Assembly: GCA_033980235.1 (NCBI GenBank)
Contig: CM067075.1
Location: forward strand, 21,471,011-21,535,010
Reading direction: 5' to 3'
DNA from: Diadema setosum
Lineage: Eukaryota > Echinodermata > Echinoidea > Diadematoida > Diadematidae
Length of the DNA stretch: 64,000 nucleotides
The notes beneath the pieces are model-generated. The model worked only from the letters and a program-made list of their open reading frames with translations, did not search any database and was not told the origin of the DNA. Below are positions 38,205 to 50,283 of this stretch, in pieces (within the stretch, counting starts at the first letter, position 1; every line of letters starts with the position of its first letter). The translations under genes and the position numbers were made by a program.

Positions 38205-40795
38205 CTTCAATTCTTTGCAGGTCCGGCTTTAAAAATCAATTTACATTTCGCCAGTTTGATGTGCCATGCTGGCAGATCATCGCTTCCTGCAAGGACAAAG
38301 CTACAGTAAGTGCAAGCAGGTGGCAGGTGATTTTGTGAGCGATGTTATACAATTTGACCAAAATAACCCAATTTGGCATTTTCTAGCTTGCATTTCAAGG
38401 CATTCATGAAGTATCCTATGTTCCACTGCTTGTTAGGGATATATTGTCGTATGTCAACCTACTGTGATGGCTGCTGTATTTGCATCAGCATCGGTTGTAC
38501 ATTAATCAGAGCTTATGGCGTACCAAAGTCAAAAGCGACGTATAAGTAATATCATGTGTTTAGAAATTTATATGCACCCATCCTATTTGTAGTCAAAACA
38601 GAACACATATTGTACCCGAAAGGAATGACATATATCTTTTGCATTGTACGAAGTGAACGTCTTTTTCTTTTTTCTTTGTAATTCCACCCACGCAAAGGAT
38701 CGCATGGTACAGATGATTTTAGAACGCTGGTCTCTCATACCGGAGATACAGGACACAAATCCTCCTTGCTGCATTGATCAATGAACAAGATGTTTCATCC
38801 ACATACATCCCACTTTATCCAAGTCGAACATTGGTACACGTGTACCACAAAATGCTGGGGTAATGCCAGGGGCTAGGCCTCGTGGAAGAGCATAACAAAT
38901 GCTAAAGTGGTTACCGTTGGCGAAAAAACACACAACAGCTATCATTATTCTACATTTTGGTATCATCATCATTTTTTATAAGTGTTCTAGTAGTCATTGC
39001 TGATAGCATATCATGCTGAAATGTGATCATTAGGAGTATGGAAAAGGTTACCACTAGCCATCACAGCGTCCATCTTATACGAACTTCACACAAGTAACGG
39101 GGCACAATGTCATTTCGGTTAAACAGAGAACCTCCGGGAAACTATGGGGTAGTAGCTTTACGTGGTTAATTAGGATATCAGAACCTCACAAGAAGCGGAT
39201 TAATCTTGTTCGGCGTATAATGCCTTTGCGGCCGATTACTGACGAAATGCTGCTGGTAACATGACAATATTATGTTCTCTTGAGGTAAGAGCAACTTAAT
39301 GGAAGCAGATGGAAAAAAAAAAAGAATGGTGGATCCATTGCTCTTACCACCTAAACTTAACGAAAACATGTCGAGGGAAATGGTTCGCACTTTATATCTC
39401 TTCCAGAAGAAAAACAAAATGTAAACTCCGGACATCAGGGAGATCTCCTTTTAGATTCGGACTGCTTGTCCCGTCCGCTTTTGTAGGGTAAAGACTGACA
39501 AGACATTAAGATGCTGTCCAGTAATGGACAAAGGTGGTGATCAAGCATTAAACTGGTAGCGATGTGTTTTCACTCTTGCTTGCCCCCTTCTCTGATTTTG
39601 ACGGCTGCACCATTTTAAGAAGACATCATCTGCCAGAAGTTGATAAAGCTATCCTCAAGGAAACCGCTGACAATGTCATGTCCCCCAGCCAAGGGAATTC
39701 AAACCTAATGGATGACGTCGGGAGTTTTTCGGCCGTTGTCATCGCACAAAATACCCCTCCAGAATAAGTAATATATTTTTGATGCCAGCCGGATTACATA
39801 CAATCTGCCTCCCTGAAATGTTCATTACCGTGATTTATTGATCGCACTGTCCCAGCATGCTGTCAAATTCTCCGTATGGGTTTCCAGGCGAACGCACGTA
39901 CTGCGCTTGCAGCAAAAAAAAAAACAAAAAACAAAAAACAAAAAGAGGCGCCGCTCCCCCCCCCCCCCCCCTTCCATGGCACAATACATTACTTCTGTAT
40001 TCATATTGCATGTCCGGCCAGTTTTTTCTGAATATTTCACGCGAATATTGGAACAATATTGCATGAAAGAAGTGTGGTCCTCCTCAATTTGGGTCGTCTC
40101 AGGTGTGTACTTAGTAAATTTGTGCGGTGAAAGGTATGGCCCGATACGTAGTTCTCCTGGGAACTTCAAGCGCGCTGGACACGTACGAGGGCGGCGAAGT
40201 TTCTGCCAAGGATATCATGCAGGGTCTGACCAGGGACTTGTGTCACGGCTATACCGCTCGCCTGCGGCCACAGTACACGTAGCTATATCCTAATTAATGG
40301 GCAGGGAGCTACCGCAGCGCCAAGCTTGATTACGAATGATGAATGGTAAGCGGATTTCAAGAACAAAGGCTGAATAAAGAAAAAAAAACATCAAAACAAG
40401 CCAATAAAGTCCCTCCAGTGTTTTGCGCCCCTTCCATCTCCCTGATGCAACACTTTCGCAAGCTTTCTCCTTTCCACACGATGCCTTTAACTTGTCACTC
40501 ATTTTTTGCTTCATTTTTCCCTTTGGCTGAACTGTCATGATCTGTAGCACCCGTCGCATCACTCAGACTCTCTAATGTTCTCTCTCTCTCTCTCTCACTC
40601 TCCCGTTTTTTCCTCAGGACATGTCTTCTACATATTCCATATGTTGTTGTTTTGGGGTTTGTTTGGTTGTTTTTTTGTGTGTGTGTGTTCAGGGACTCTG
40701 AAAGTACATCCACATTTGTCAATAAGCACAAGAGGGTATTAATAAAGAGTAAGAAATTTAGTTCTGAAATGCTCCTTGCATCGCGTATGTGTATG
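37790..40795. other. Stretch without a recognised gene
   Basis: (AT)n at 38171-38202 and a poly(A)/(CAAAAA) plus poly(C) block at 39913-39971. The 151-codon plus-strand frame at 39838-40293 crosses the A-rich and C-rich tracts and gives K and P runs, so I do not call it. A CT array lies near 40577-40600. Confidence 0.65.
38171..38202. repeat. (AT)n microsatellite
   Basis: About 15 AT units. Confidence 0.94.
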
Positions 40796-41186
40796 TTAAA
40801 GGGTGTGTACAGTTCTGGTCGAGGTGAAGATTTAGCTTTTAACGTTTTGTGAGATATTCAGAAACCACTCTATGAGATGTCAAAGAGCATGCAGTTCTAA
40901 GGGGTATCAAAAGTTTATTCGATGAAAATCGGTTTTGAAATGGCTGAGATATCAAAAAACAAGGTGAAACAAAGAGATACTAATAAAGTTGGGGCATGTC
41001 GTCTTTAATTATTAGCACTTTTTTAGATATCTCAGCCATTTGAAAACCAATTTTCATCAAATAAATGTTGAATCCTTCTTGAAATTACATGCTCTTTCAT
41101 TTTTCATAAGAGACTTTTCATTATCTCACTTAGGAATGTTCAAAACATGAATCCCTACCTCAACCAGTACTGTACAGTCCCTTTAA
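40796..41186. mobile_element. Fold-back MITE family 1, copy 3 (best-preserved ends, TTAA both sides)
   Basis: The left end TTAAAGGGTGTGTACAGTTC and the right end AGTACTGTACAGTCCCTTTAA are inverted repeats ending in TTAA. Inner blocks GAAAATCGGTTTTGAAATGG and CCATTTGAAAACCAATTTTC also pair, so the full 391 bp is one imperfect palindrome. Frames inside are incidental. Confidence 0.9.
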
Positions 41187-42161
41187 TAGCAACATTACGT
41201 CTAGTTATGGAACAACTCATTAATCTTGTGATTATGAATGAAAATGTGATCGCCATGACAACCAGTCCAGAAGTGTAAGTTCTTTACCGCAATAAGCTGG
41301 GAAAGGGGGGATTGCCGCAACGATGTTCTAGTCCTGAATTCGTGCAGCACAAATTCAATTCACAACTGACGTCACTGTTCCCGTTTCTTGCCCGCTTTCT
41401 TATTTTTCCCCATAAAATGGTCAGAAGACAGTCGGAAACTTCTGAGAATGAAATTCAGCTTTGTCGGTGCACACTAAAGTAAGAAACATTGCAGATCAAG
41501 CCGACACAGATGTAGGTCAATGAAATATTTCAATAATTTTTCTAGGATGAAAAGATTTCTGCTTCTTCTCCCCGAGCATTACCGAAATTCTGGCATCTAA
41601 TTGAAGTTAAGCCTTGCATATGATTAACCGACATACCCGAATTTCAAATCTCTCTGCCGTCTTACTATCTGTATCTCAAATGTCGTTATGTGATTCTGCC
41701 AACCTAAATTTCTCAGTCGCTCAACCTTCACCTCGTAACTCGTTGTAATTCATCAGATCGTTGATTACTATGTCATACGCTGTTCCCGTATTCAAAGCAG
41801 GGGGAGTGGAATAACTTCCATGAAAACGGAGGTTATTAATTAGTAACCTAACTCCGATTAGTTAGGAAAATTAGTATGGCATTTTGTGCATGATTATTTA
41901 CTCCAACTTACCCATCGTCATCATGTCTCTCTTCCGTATCAGAACAACCTTTCGGAGTTAGAGAAATAATATTCCTAAATTATGTGTTTTATGAATCCTC
42001 TTTCTCAATATTAAACATTATTTAATACTGAGAAGGTGGATTTATGAAAACACCATTTTTACTGCAGAGATAGAAGTCTCTCCGACTGAGAACGTCATTC
42101 TAGAATATTTAATCATAACAATTCCATGTGCACACAAACACACATGCAAAACTACATAAAT

Positions 42162-42190
42162 ACACGTGTCTGTGTGTGTGCGAACACACA

Positions 42191-42233
<43 letters not shown>
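42162..42233. repeat. (TG)n then (CA)n compound repeat
   Basis: A short TG run followed by about 25 CA units, making a partly self-complementary microsatellite. Confidence 0.93.
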
Positions 42234-42234
<1 letters not shown>

Positions 42235-43864
42235 TAATGTTAATTATTCACAATATAAATAATTATGCATCTTGTATGTGCATGATAATGTCGATATGTA
42301 TTACACGTATGCCTCCTGGTAAGTATGGAGGGATGCACATGGGTGTGTGTTCATGTTTTGATGTGAGCGTGTATTAGCGTTTGTGGTCATTTTCTGATAT
42401 ATATATATTTCTGGCCAGAAGTATTTTTGGGTTGCACGAAATAATGCTCGCACTTTCGTCATAAATGGAATGCCTGTGTTCCAATCTTCTCTAATTCGAG
42501 AAGCCACGCCACCGATTCTAACATCGGATCTCCTTCTCTCCCGAAAAGTGCACCGCATTCTCTGCTTTTACCGCGCTTTTTAAAGGTGGGATCCCCAGAC
42601 TGATGGTTAAGATTTATGTCTGGTGCTCTAAAGAAGGGAAAAAAAAGTTCAGCTATGAAGACAGGACTGGTGAAAGCTACAGTCTTAGGCATTGTGGTGT
42701 GAATTTACAATATATTTGTATCGGAGTGAATCTGTACTGTCTTTAAAAGCTAAGATCATGGCACATCGGGCAAAAACTCGATCTGCTTTGATAAAAAAAA
42801 AATGACTGAGATGTCGAACTAAATCCAAGTCGTTTTTCAGTTTTCCATGGCTCTAACTACAATAGTACAGAGGAGTTTATGATATATTTCATTCCACCTC
42901 CAGCGTACGTTGAGATTTCGAGATTGAACATGATGCCACATAGTGACGAAGATGATCTTGAAACGATTCTTGAAAGAAAAGCATTCCAGCTTTAAGAAAG
43001 GGTGCGAATCAGAAGTCGACGAACTGTCTGCGCATGGAAATTTTTCGTAATGCGTCGCACTTTCCACGAAGTCCGTAGATACGGCACAGTCACGTGTGCT
43101 ACGGTACACAATTCAAGTGATCATTCTATCGATTACAAGTCTCTATCCCTCCCTACTTAACTGACTTCCTCCATGCCTTCTTCCCCTAGTCTTTGAACGC
43201 AGACCCTGATATATGTATATTTGATATCACACGTGTAAATGGCCTTGTTCTGTTTGCGTTCTTGTCTTACCAGTGGCATTCAGCCATGACCATTTATTAA
43301 TTCACGGTTAAGGATTGAGAATGAATCCATTTTCGTAGACAGATAGATACACATAAATATTGGTAGGTAAGCTGATTCCTTACAATATTTGAATAACTAC
43401 TATTAGATAGTGTAGTCTGACAATTGAGACTTGTATCACAGACTGCAAGTAGCTGATGCCCCTTGCACGTACTTTCCAAAATGTGGACAACATTTTAGAT
43501 TCTTCCTTTCCTTTTTAATTCTCTTTTTTGCTTTTCTTCAAATACATTTCGATGTCTTAGAGCCTTGCCTGTTCCTACTGACGTTGATCTGAGTAACAAA
43601 TAAGATTAAAAATGAATCAGAATTAACCACAAGCAACAAAATGACCACAGAATGATGTAGCTTGTACCATTGTACCGTTGGGTATGATCGAGGTCCCTTT
43701 AACTTCATTTGCTCATATTGCTATAAAACGGTCCTATTTATCAAGGATGACCACTGCTCTATCAGAAGGGCTGTACTATCATCACTGGCATCGCCAAATT
43801 CGCATTTATAAACCAGAGTGGAGGGAGATACCGGAGGTAAAGAAAAAAAAAATTCTCAAAGAAA

Positions 43865-43945
43865 GCTCTTGGCGGGATTCGAACTAGGACCTCCGTTGGA
43901 AAGTGAAAAGGCTTATCTGTTAAACCACAATACCGACATGCCTTC
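43865..43945 (-). mobile_element. tRNA-like sequence, probably a SINE head or tRNA relic
   Basis: On the minus strand it contains an A-box-like TTGTGGTTTAACAG and, about 45 bases on, a good B-box within TAGTTCGAATCCCGCC. The acceptor arms do not pair properly and a clean anticodon stem is hard to draw, so it is not a functional tRNA gene. Confidence 0.5.
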
Positions 43946-44971
43946 ACCACATCAAGGATACACAGTGCGCATACTTTGCTGTATCGCTACTCACAATAAT
44001 CATATTCATGTCTCTAGATATTGTTGTTTTCCACAGTTTTGAATTCTTCTCTGGTCACTGCAGCGTGGTAAAGACAATGATTCCAGAGAAAACTGTAGCA
44101 AGCTAAGGGAGAGAAAAATGAGAAGAAGAAAAAAGAAACAAAAAATGCCAACTGTAACATCTGAAACTATAAGGTCTGCCAGAGTTGCTTCGTAATATGA
44201 ATTATCTTGCTGATTATATAAAGACGGAGAAAAAAGTATCACATCTGATTCATAAAACAGAAATGAGATAAGCAAATATGCATGTTTATGTATACATGTA
44301 TACCGCAGCTACAAAAGAATACAGCAACAACGAGAAACGGTTTATCTGTTTTGTAACAGACATTTCTGTTTTCGTTGATACCCCCTACCGGCAAAAATTA
44401 TATCCAGTATGTGTTACAATTTGTCAACGAAACTCACATGTGGACAAGTCGTTTAACAACAGTTTGTCGTGCGGTCCGGCTGTTCATCCAAAGAAGGCCG
44501 TCCTAACTGGTTTTCTTTCACGGGGAATTAGGTTGCTGACGATTTGATAAATGCGTAAAGTGAGGGCGGTAAGACTTGACGTCCAGACCAATAAGATTCT
44601 TTCACTTTAGAGAAAGGTGTCGAACAATCAGGAATGGTGATTATGATGATGAGACTCACAGGAATGCTGCGACCTTTATTATCTTCTCTATTCTTTTATA
44701 TGATGACAGTCAAAGGTCAAGATTGCGGGGGAAATGCATGAAATTGCACAAAGAGTGCCATCGGATCCACAAGCATTCCTTAGCCTACTTTGCCGCATTT
44801 TGTTCCATAGAGAAATTTTTGTCAACAATCGTCAGTATCATAATTATTTTACATCACAACATTGTCGATCAAAACTGATGCTAGCACTTTGATACGTAAT
44901 AAGGGTACAGAGCTTTCTTTCTTGCAAATCCTTCTACACTACAAAAACGATGAAAAGAATAATGAATGATT

Positions 44972-45382
44972 ATAAAGGGATGGTATAGTTTTGGTTGAGA
45001 TGAGGCGTCAGGTTTCCAACTGTTTTGGTGAGATAATGAGAAACCTCTTATGAAACATACAATTGCATACAATTCTGAGAGGAATTCAAAGTTTATATGA
45101 TGAAAATTGGTTTTGAAATGGCTTAGATAATAAATTTTATACAACAAGAAAAAAGTCCTAATAATAGATGGGACCCACCTTTTACTACCACCACTTTGTT
45201 TTACTTTTTTTTTTGGATATCTCAGCCATTTCAACACCGATTTTCATCGAATAAACTTTGAAAATCTTGTAGAATTGTATGCTCTTTAGTATTTCATATG
45301 TCAGGTATGTTGTATCTAATTAACTCACAAAAAGTCAAAATCTGAATCCTCCATCTCGACCAAAATTATACCAATCCTTTAA
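44972..45382. mobile_element. Fold-back MITE family 1, copy 4
   Basis: The left end ATAAAGGGATGGTATAGTTT and the right end ...CCAAAATTATACCAATCCTTTAA pair. Inner blocks AAAGTTTATATGATGAAAAT and ATTTTCATCGAATAAACTTT pair across a centre near 45175. The left TTAA has decayed to ATAA. A minus-strand frame across it is incidental. Confidence 0.88.
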
Positions 45383-46224
45383 AGCTTGGTGGTGCAAAGA
45401 GCAAGCAGCATCTATGGCTTATCCGTCCCGGTATCATCGAGGGCCATTTGCACCCTGGTCACGTGTTCCCGAGTAAACGGATACACCACGTCATACCAGA
45501 ACGAGTTTATACACGCCTATACACTTCCCCTCCATTCCCCTTCTATTCAGAAGTCATCCCTCCCCCCCCCCCTCCTCATCCAGCCGGCGAAAGAAATGCG
45601 ATACTCTGAAAGTGGACTCCTCTCGACCCGCCGAGCCTGCGACTCTTGTGGGAGGAGGCTGTCGAAGATTGGAACGCAGACGTTAAGGTGTTTTTTAGCC
45701 CCTCATCCTGGATAAATTGCCATCGCCCCGAACCGTCTGAAGGTGGATAACACCTCATCCCCGAGAAACACTCTGTCCCCCTTTACTACCCTTCTCGAGA
45801 TAAATAAAAAACGGTGCGGGGGTTTCATAGATTCCTTGGGATTTTGTTTATTGTTATCATTATTTTTAACGCAATGTCCCTTATACACTTGAGGAGAAAC
45901 AACTTTTCCATGTCGTTGTTTCCCAGGCAACATCACTAAATCCACGTCAGCTAACCGAACTCCCCTCCCGAGGAGAGATCCTTTGGGTAGATGAGTGGGT
46001 GTGACGAAAGCGCAGAAATAACACCGAGTACATGCGCCTTTACATTTCCAGCGAAATGGATCTAGGATGATATGATTTCTCCTCAACCTGATTCTGTTTT
46101 TCTGATATGGCATAACAAAGCATGCAAAGAAATTGTATCCATCAGTAAGGAATTTGCTGATTTCTTGTCGTTCTTTTCTTCCTCTTTTTCTCTCTTCCTG
46201 CGTTTGCCTGGTGTTCATAAATAC
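45383..46224. other. GC-richer unassigned stretch
   Basis: Sequence at 45400-46080 is richer in GC and CpG than its surroundings. A minus-strand frame of about 171 codons (45703-46218) and a 109-codon plus-strand frame (45386-45715) are open. Neither contains a recognised domain. A poly(C) run lies at 45562-45572. Confidence 0.5.
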
Positions 46225-46411
46225 TATGCTTTAATCAATGTAAACAATTTCTCAAATTCAAATTAATGATTCTTGCGACGAGTTGTTTTCATTGCAACTG
46301 ACTGGCAAATTACCCTACATCGACGTAAGTAAATATGGATTATTCAGTGTGTAAATAATAGCCATGATTAAAAAATTTAAAAAAAAGGAGAAAAATCTTG
46401 GACATACATAC

Positions 46412-46483
46412 TTGGGTTCGGCTCAAACAAACGACCTCCTGATTGCTAGACGGGCGTCATATCCACTAGACTACCGAGTTTCC
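46412..46483 (-). mobile_element. tRNA-like unit (left arm)
   Basis: On the minus strand: A-box-like GGTAGTCTAGTGGATATGAC, an anticodon-arm-like CCCGTCTAGCAATCAGG, and a decayed B-box TTTGTTTGAGCC. A loop reading CTAGCAA would place AGC at the anticodon, but the T-arm is broken. Confidence 0.65.
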
Positions 46484-46567
46484 GGCCGGATGCCAGAGTC
46501 ATTGATTTGAATAAATACGCAGTACCCGCTGCTATAAAGCATCAGAACCATTAATGGCACATTGGGT

Positions 46568-46640
46568 GGAAGCTCAGTATAGTCTAGTGGATAAGACGCC
46601 TGTCTAACAATCAAGAAGTCATTTGTTCGAGGCCAACCCG
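46568..46640 (+). mobile_element. tRNA-like unit (right arm), SINE head
   Basis: GGAAGCTCAGTATAGTCTAG with an A-box, GACGCCTGTCTAACAATCAAG as an anticodon-like arm, and B-box-like TTTGTTCGAGGCC. It is followed by ~140 bp of body and a (TTGAAC)n tail to about 46785. Confidence 0.7.
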
Positions 46641-46919
46641 ACTATGTATTTCCAACATCTTTTTTTTTCTAATCATGACTACTATGAAAGAATCATGACT
46701 ACTATGAAAGAAAATCAAAACATGACGTTTTGATTTTCTTTGATTGGAAATAAACTATGATTGAACTTGAACTTGAACTTGAACTACTATTAACACACTG
46801 TAGGGTGATTTGTCAATCAGTTGCAATAAAATGACTCGACGTAAGAAGCATTAATTTGAATTTGAGAAATTGTTACACTGAATAAAGCATAATTCCATTA
46901 CATACATTTATAATATTTC

Positions 46920-47060
46920 GAGTCTAACCCGAGTATAAATTATGCCCATGATATATTTTTTTAAATTCTTATAATTCTACTAACACACTGAACAATTGGT
47001 GCTTGCTAACATCGATGCAGGGCAGTTTGTCAATCAAATCTAAAATTTAAATTTAATCAA
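46920..47060 (+). mobile_element. Truncated copy of the same tRNA-derived family
   Basis: Starts AGTCTAACCCGAGTATAAAT..., like the downstream edge of the tRNA-like unit, and continues to CATCGATGCAGGGCAGTTTGTCAATCA, the shared CATCGACGTAGGG / TTGTCAATCAGTTGCA block. The tRNA head is missing. Confidence 0.6.
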
Positions 47061-47143
47061 TAGATTCGTAAAATACAAAATTCATAGTTGAATGACAACC
47101 ATATCCCACGAGTGTGGTCAGTCGTATCTCACGCTACATTCGG

Positions 47144-47420
47144 GGGGGGGGGGGGGGGTCATCCCACGAGACCGACACCCACAAGTCATACAGCCCACGA
47201 GTCTAACATTGAAAACAGGTCCATGAGTCATACAGCTCATGAGTTCGACACAGGTAAAAACAGCCCGTGCGCGATTTCGACAGATACAACACGGGGCTTA
47301 GTCTTAAGTGTCAGTCTCGTGGGCCTTGTTTGCTTAGTGTCGAACTCATGGGCTGTATGAATCGTGAACTGTATAAGTCGTGGGTTGTATGACTTGTGGG
47401 TGTCAGTCTCGTGACGTGCA
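47144..47420. repeat. Palindromic array of CCCACGAG / GACACCCAC / AAGTCATACAG words
   Basis: After a 16-base G run, the left arm (47159-47262) repeats words such as CCCACGAG, CGACACCCACAAGTCATACAG and CATGAGTCATACAG. The right arm (47290-47420) carries the same words inverted (CTGTATGA, GACTTGTGGGTGTCAGTCTCG). The outermost 40 bases pair closely. The element is thus both internally reiterated (about 30-base unit) and palindromic, with no coding role evident. Confidence 0.85.
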
Positions 47421-48704
47421 CCCAATTGCTTCGGACCATTTTGAACTGATATGGTTAAGCCTAAACGTCTTTATCGTGCCAAATAAAGTGAAGGAGAAAA
47501 GAAATCAATAGAAATGCAACTTATGACAACAGACACTGTTTAGTTCATGTTAGTATAATGGTTGGATTACTGTATGCGTATACGATGGAACTCCATCGTG
47601 TAAGTGACCCAAACGGTACATCAGTTTTTCAGCACCGGAAATGGGAAGAGTTCTACCAATCACCTAACTTTACCCAGTAGTGTCCGTGGAATAAGTATCT
47701 CTTGGTGGAAAGAAATTACTTCCTGGTTGGAATGTCTTTATGTGCCCAGGGGTTCCTCTAGTACTCCAAGCGGACACGGATAATAAATAATACAATGTTA
47801 TTCACCTAAGTGGATGGGAATGGCGGCAAAGTCATATCTTAAATGGTGAGGCCCGTGCTTGTACTGACGAGAGATAGATTAGTTCGTCGGTCATGTACAC
47901 ATGTCCGTTGGCAGTTTTGCTATGCATTATTCACTTGATCAGCCTTCCTGTGGTCTAGTAATATCTTCTTAAGATATGAAACTGTTGATGTCTTTGGTCA
48001 TTTTCTTTCCACCTTTTTGGCCCCAAAAGGTTGAACCTGAAGATTTTGCTATTATATCACTTGCAGATTCCTGTTCTTTTTTTCCCTTGTAGACTTGTTT
48101 AAGCCATTAACTACCACTTCATCACGTACGATGTGTTAATATTTACCCGTGCCAGAGCGGCCGCGCGCAACGGTCATCAGCAAATAATATTGATGTGTGC
48201 CCTCCTTGGTAATGGGCGGTGTGCAGGTAACAGCGCATGACCGCGCGGTGCCCTTTGTTACCGGTCAACGTGCCGTGATTTAATGTCGTGCCGCTTGAAC
48301 ACTCCGGAATGCAACGTAATGGACAATAAGTCATTACTTTCGATCTCCCTTTAAACGGGGAACTCGTATAACGAGGGGTGCGAAAATGACACCGAGGAGC
48401 ATATAAAACGCTACTAAACTGCAAAACCTGACCCCCCCCCCCAAAAAAAAAAAAAAAGTAAGAAAGAAACCGTTATGTCACTTGAAAATTGTTAATATAA
48501 CAACAAGCAAAGAAACTCTGGTCTTTAAGAATATCCACCTAAGAAAAGTTGTGAGTTGATATGTGAAAGAAAATAAAAGGGTAATTGGATGTAATATCTG
48601 CAGTCTATGACTCTGAAGCGAGATACCAGTCAAAACAGTGAAAATAGGGTGACTGAGATATATAGTTTTCATTAAGACATTATATAACATTCAATTCAAG
48701 TTAT

Positions 48705-48800
48705 TTAAATTCATGAAATTCTTCCGTCTAAAACACTGATCAATTCAGTGCTTATTTACGTCGATGTAGGGCAATTTGTCAATCAGTTGCAATGAATTCA
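48705..48800 (+). mobile_element. Fragment of the tRNA-derived family (non-tRNA part)
   Basis: AAATTCATGAAATTCTTCCG, then CACTGATCAATTCAGTGCTT, ACGTCGATGTAGGGCAATTTG and TCAATCAGTTGCAATGAATT are all shared with 51411-51735, partly in inverse orientation. Confidence 0.65.
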
Positions 48801-50171
48801 AGTTTACTAATGAGACATATTAAAGCAAACCTAATGTGGAATTGAATGATATTCAATACCAGCCTACGTTGTTGTGCCTTTGTGCTTTTTTTTTTATGTC
48901 GTCTTCTTTGTTCTAATAGGACAGTTTCTGATTTTGACATAATTATTCGGCTTTCCAAAGATAATATCCCCCTTAAGAAGGTGGTCCAGGCTGATTCGGA
49001 CGACCCCTGAGACACTGTATCTTCATTCATCATGTGTTTTGTTTTGTTTGTTGTTGTTGTTCACTGCTTCCTATCGGCACAGTGACAATTGTCACTGACC
49101 TTTTCTCAAACTTGAGTACGTAGAGTAACATGTAATGGGAGTGCATTTCTTGTGTCATTGGCATAAAAAGGAGAAGATAGCCAGAAATAACTCCAACTTC
49201 GGCAAAGCTAGTGTAGTGGGCATATTGCACATGTTTTTGGAAAAATGATATCAGTGAAGACGGACATACTAAATATGATCATACCGTTTATGATTTACGA
49301 GGGTTTTTTGTTTGTTTGTTTGCTCTTTTTTTTTTTTTTTTTTTTGGCGGGTAGCTTCTTGAGGACCCTTTTCTTTTCCATCTCTGCCTGAAATTACATG
49401 GCGTATGTAAGAAGCGGTATCATTTTTCAAATAGATTTTGACGAAAATTGTGTGTGCAATAACAGTAGCTTCATTGGCTTAATACCAAAGACCTGATGAG
49501 TGTCGAAATTGATATATATTTACATGAATACGACGGTAAGTACGTTATGTTCCCACAAGTTGTTGTATCAAATGTTACTGCGGGTTCGATGCAGTCAGAT
49601 TATTAATAATTATCAACGTAGATAGATACATTTGAAACCAAATTTGGTCACTTATATCTAGCCACTAATCAAAGTAATAGCTGCATTCAATGACCTCACT
49701 ATATTATCGACTCTGATTGAAAGAATTGTGCGCTTAGTAAATCAAAATTATCATCTTTTTTTCTTTTGGTACTTTCAGGCAGCTTTGTGTTGCTTTTTTG
49801 TTTTGTTTTGTTATATTTTGGTTTGTTTTGTTATGTTTTGTTTTGTTATTTTCCTAGTCGTGTGTGTTTTTTTTTTCTGTGGACACGCAATCAGTCATTC
49901 ATTTATTGTAGGAAATGCGTCTTCCCAGAAATACACTTGTATATACTACAATTCCTGTTTCCACAAGAAAAACAAAAGATAAAAAGTTTTTTGGGTGACT
50001 TGATATGACTTCGTTCGAACACTTATCACATGAAACAGTCACGTGACATTCTTTTCTGCGAACAGTTTTCACATTAGTGGACGCCACATGCTTCATGACC
50101 AATCAACATCAGTTTCCAGTTAAATGTACTGATACAATGACTAGTGTATGTTTGTGTTCGCGTATGATCCT

Positions 50172-50206
50172 CTGTGTGTGTGTGTGTGTGTGCGCGTGCG
50201 TTGTGT

Positions 50207-50276
<70 letters not shown>

Positions 50277-50283
50277 TCGTGTA
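50172..50283. repeat. Long (GT)n tract with GC steps
   Basis: About 110 bases of nearly pure GT with GCGCGTGCG near the start; a strong Z-DNA candidate. Confidence 0.95.

Larger units (their letters stand above)
41187..44971. other. Stretch without a recognised gene
   Basis: A TG-then-CA compound repeat lies at 42162-42233. A TTAAAGGTGGGATCCC motif near 42579 recalls the MITE end at 37222, but no partner end is visible. A tRNA-like unit is at 43865-43945. Frames on both strands have no recognised domains. Confidence 0.6.
46225..46892. mobile_element. ~670 bp inverted pair of a tRNA-derived element
   Basis: The outer blocks CAATTTCTCAAATTCAAATT (46245) and AATTTGAATTTGAGAAATTG (46853) are exact inverses. 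Complementarity continues inward through GTTTTCATTGCAACTGACTG / CAATCAGTTGCAATAAAAT to two head-to-head tRNA-like units around a centre near 46560. The right arm carries extra material: a duplicated 19-base unit (46673-46710), a GATTTTC palindrome, and a (TTGAAC)n tail after ATAAACTATGA. The tail looks like the 3' end of a SINE. The pair could be two opposed insertions or one fold-back element. Confidence 0.78.

Noticed and set aside
39838..40293. 151-codon plus-strand frame
   Set aside because: It crosses poly(A) and poly(C) tracts, giving K-rich and P-runs, and is open on the opposite strand too.
43865..43945. Functional tRNA gene
   Set aside because: A- and B-box-like motifs are present, but the acceptor and anticodon stems do not pair, so it is kept only as a tRNA-derived relic.
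45703..46218. 171-codon minus-strand frame
   Set aside because: No recognised domain or conserved motif. GC-rich surroundings make long chance frames likelier. Left uncalled, although it is the best remaining anonymous frame.
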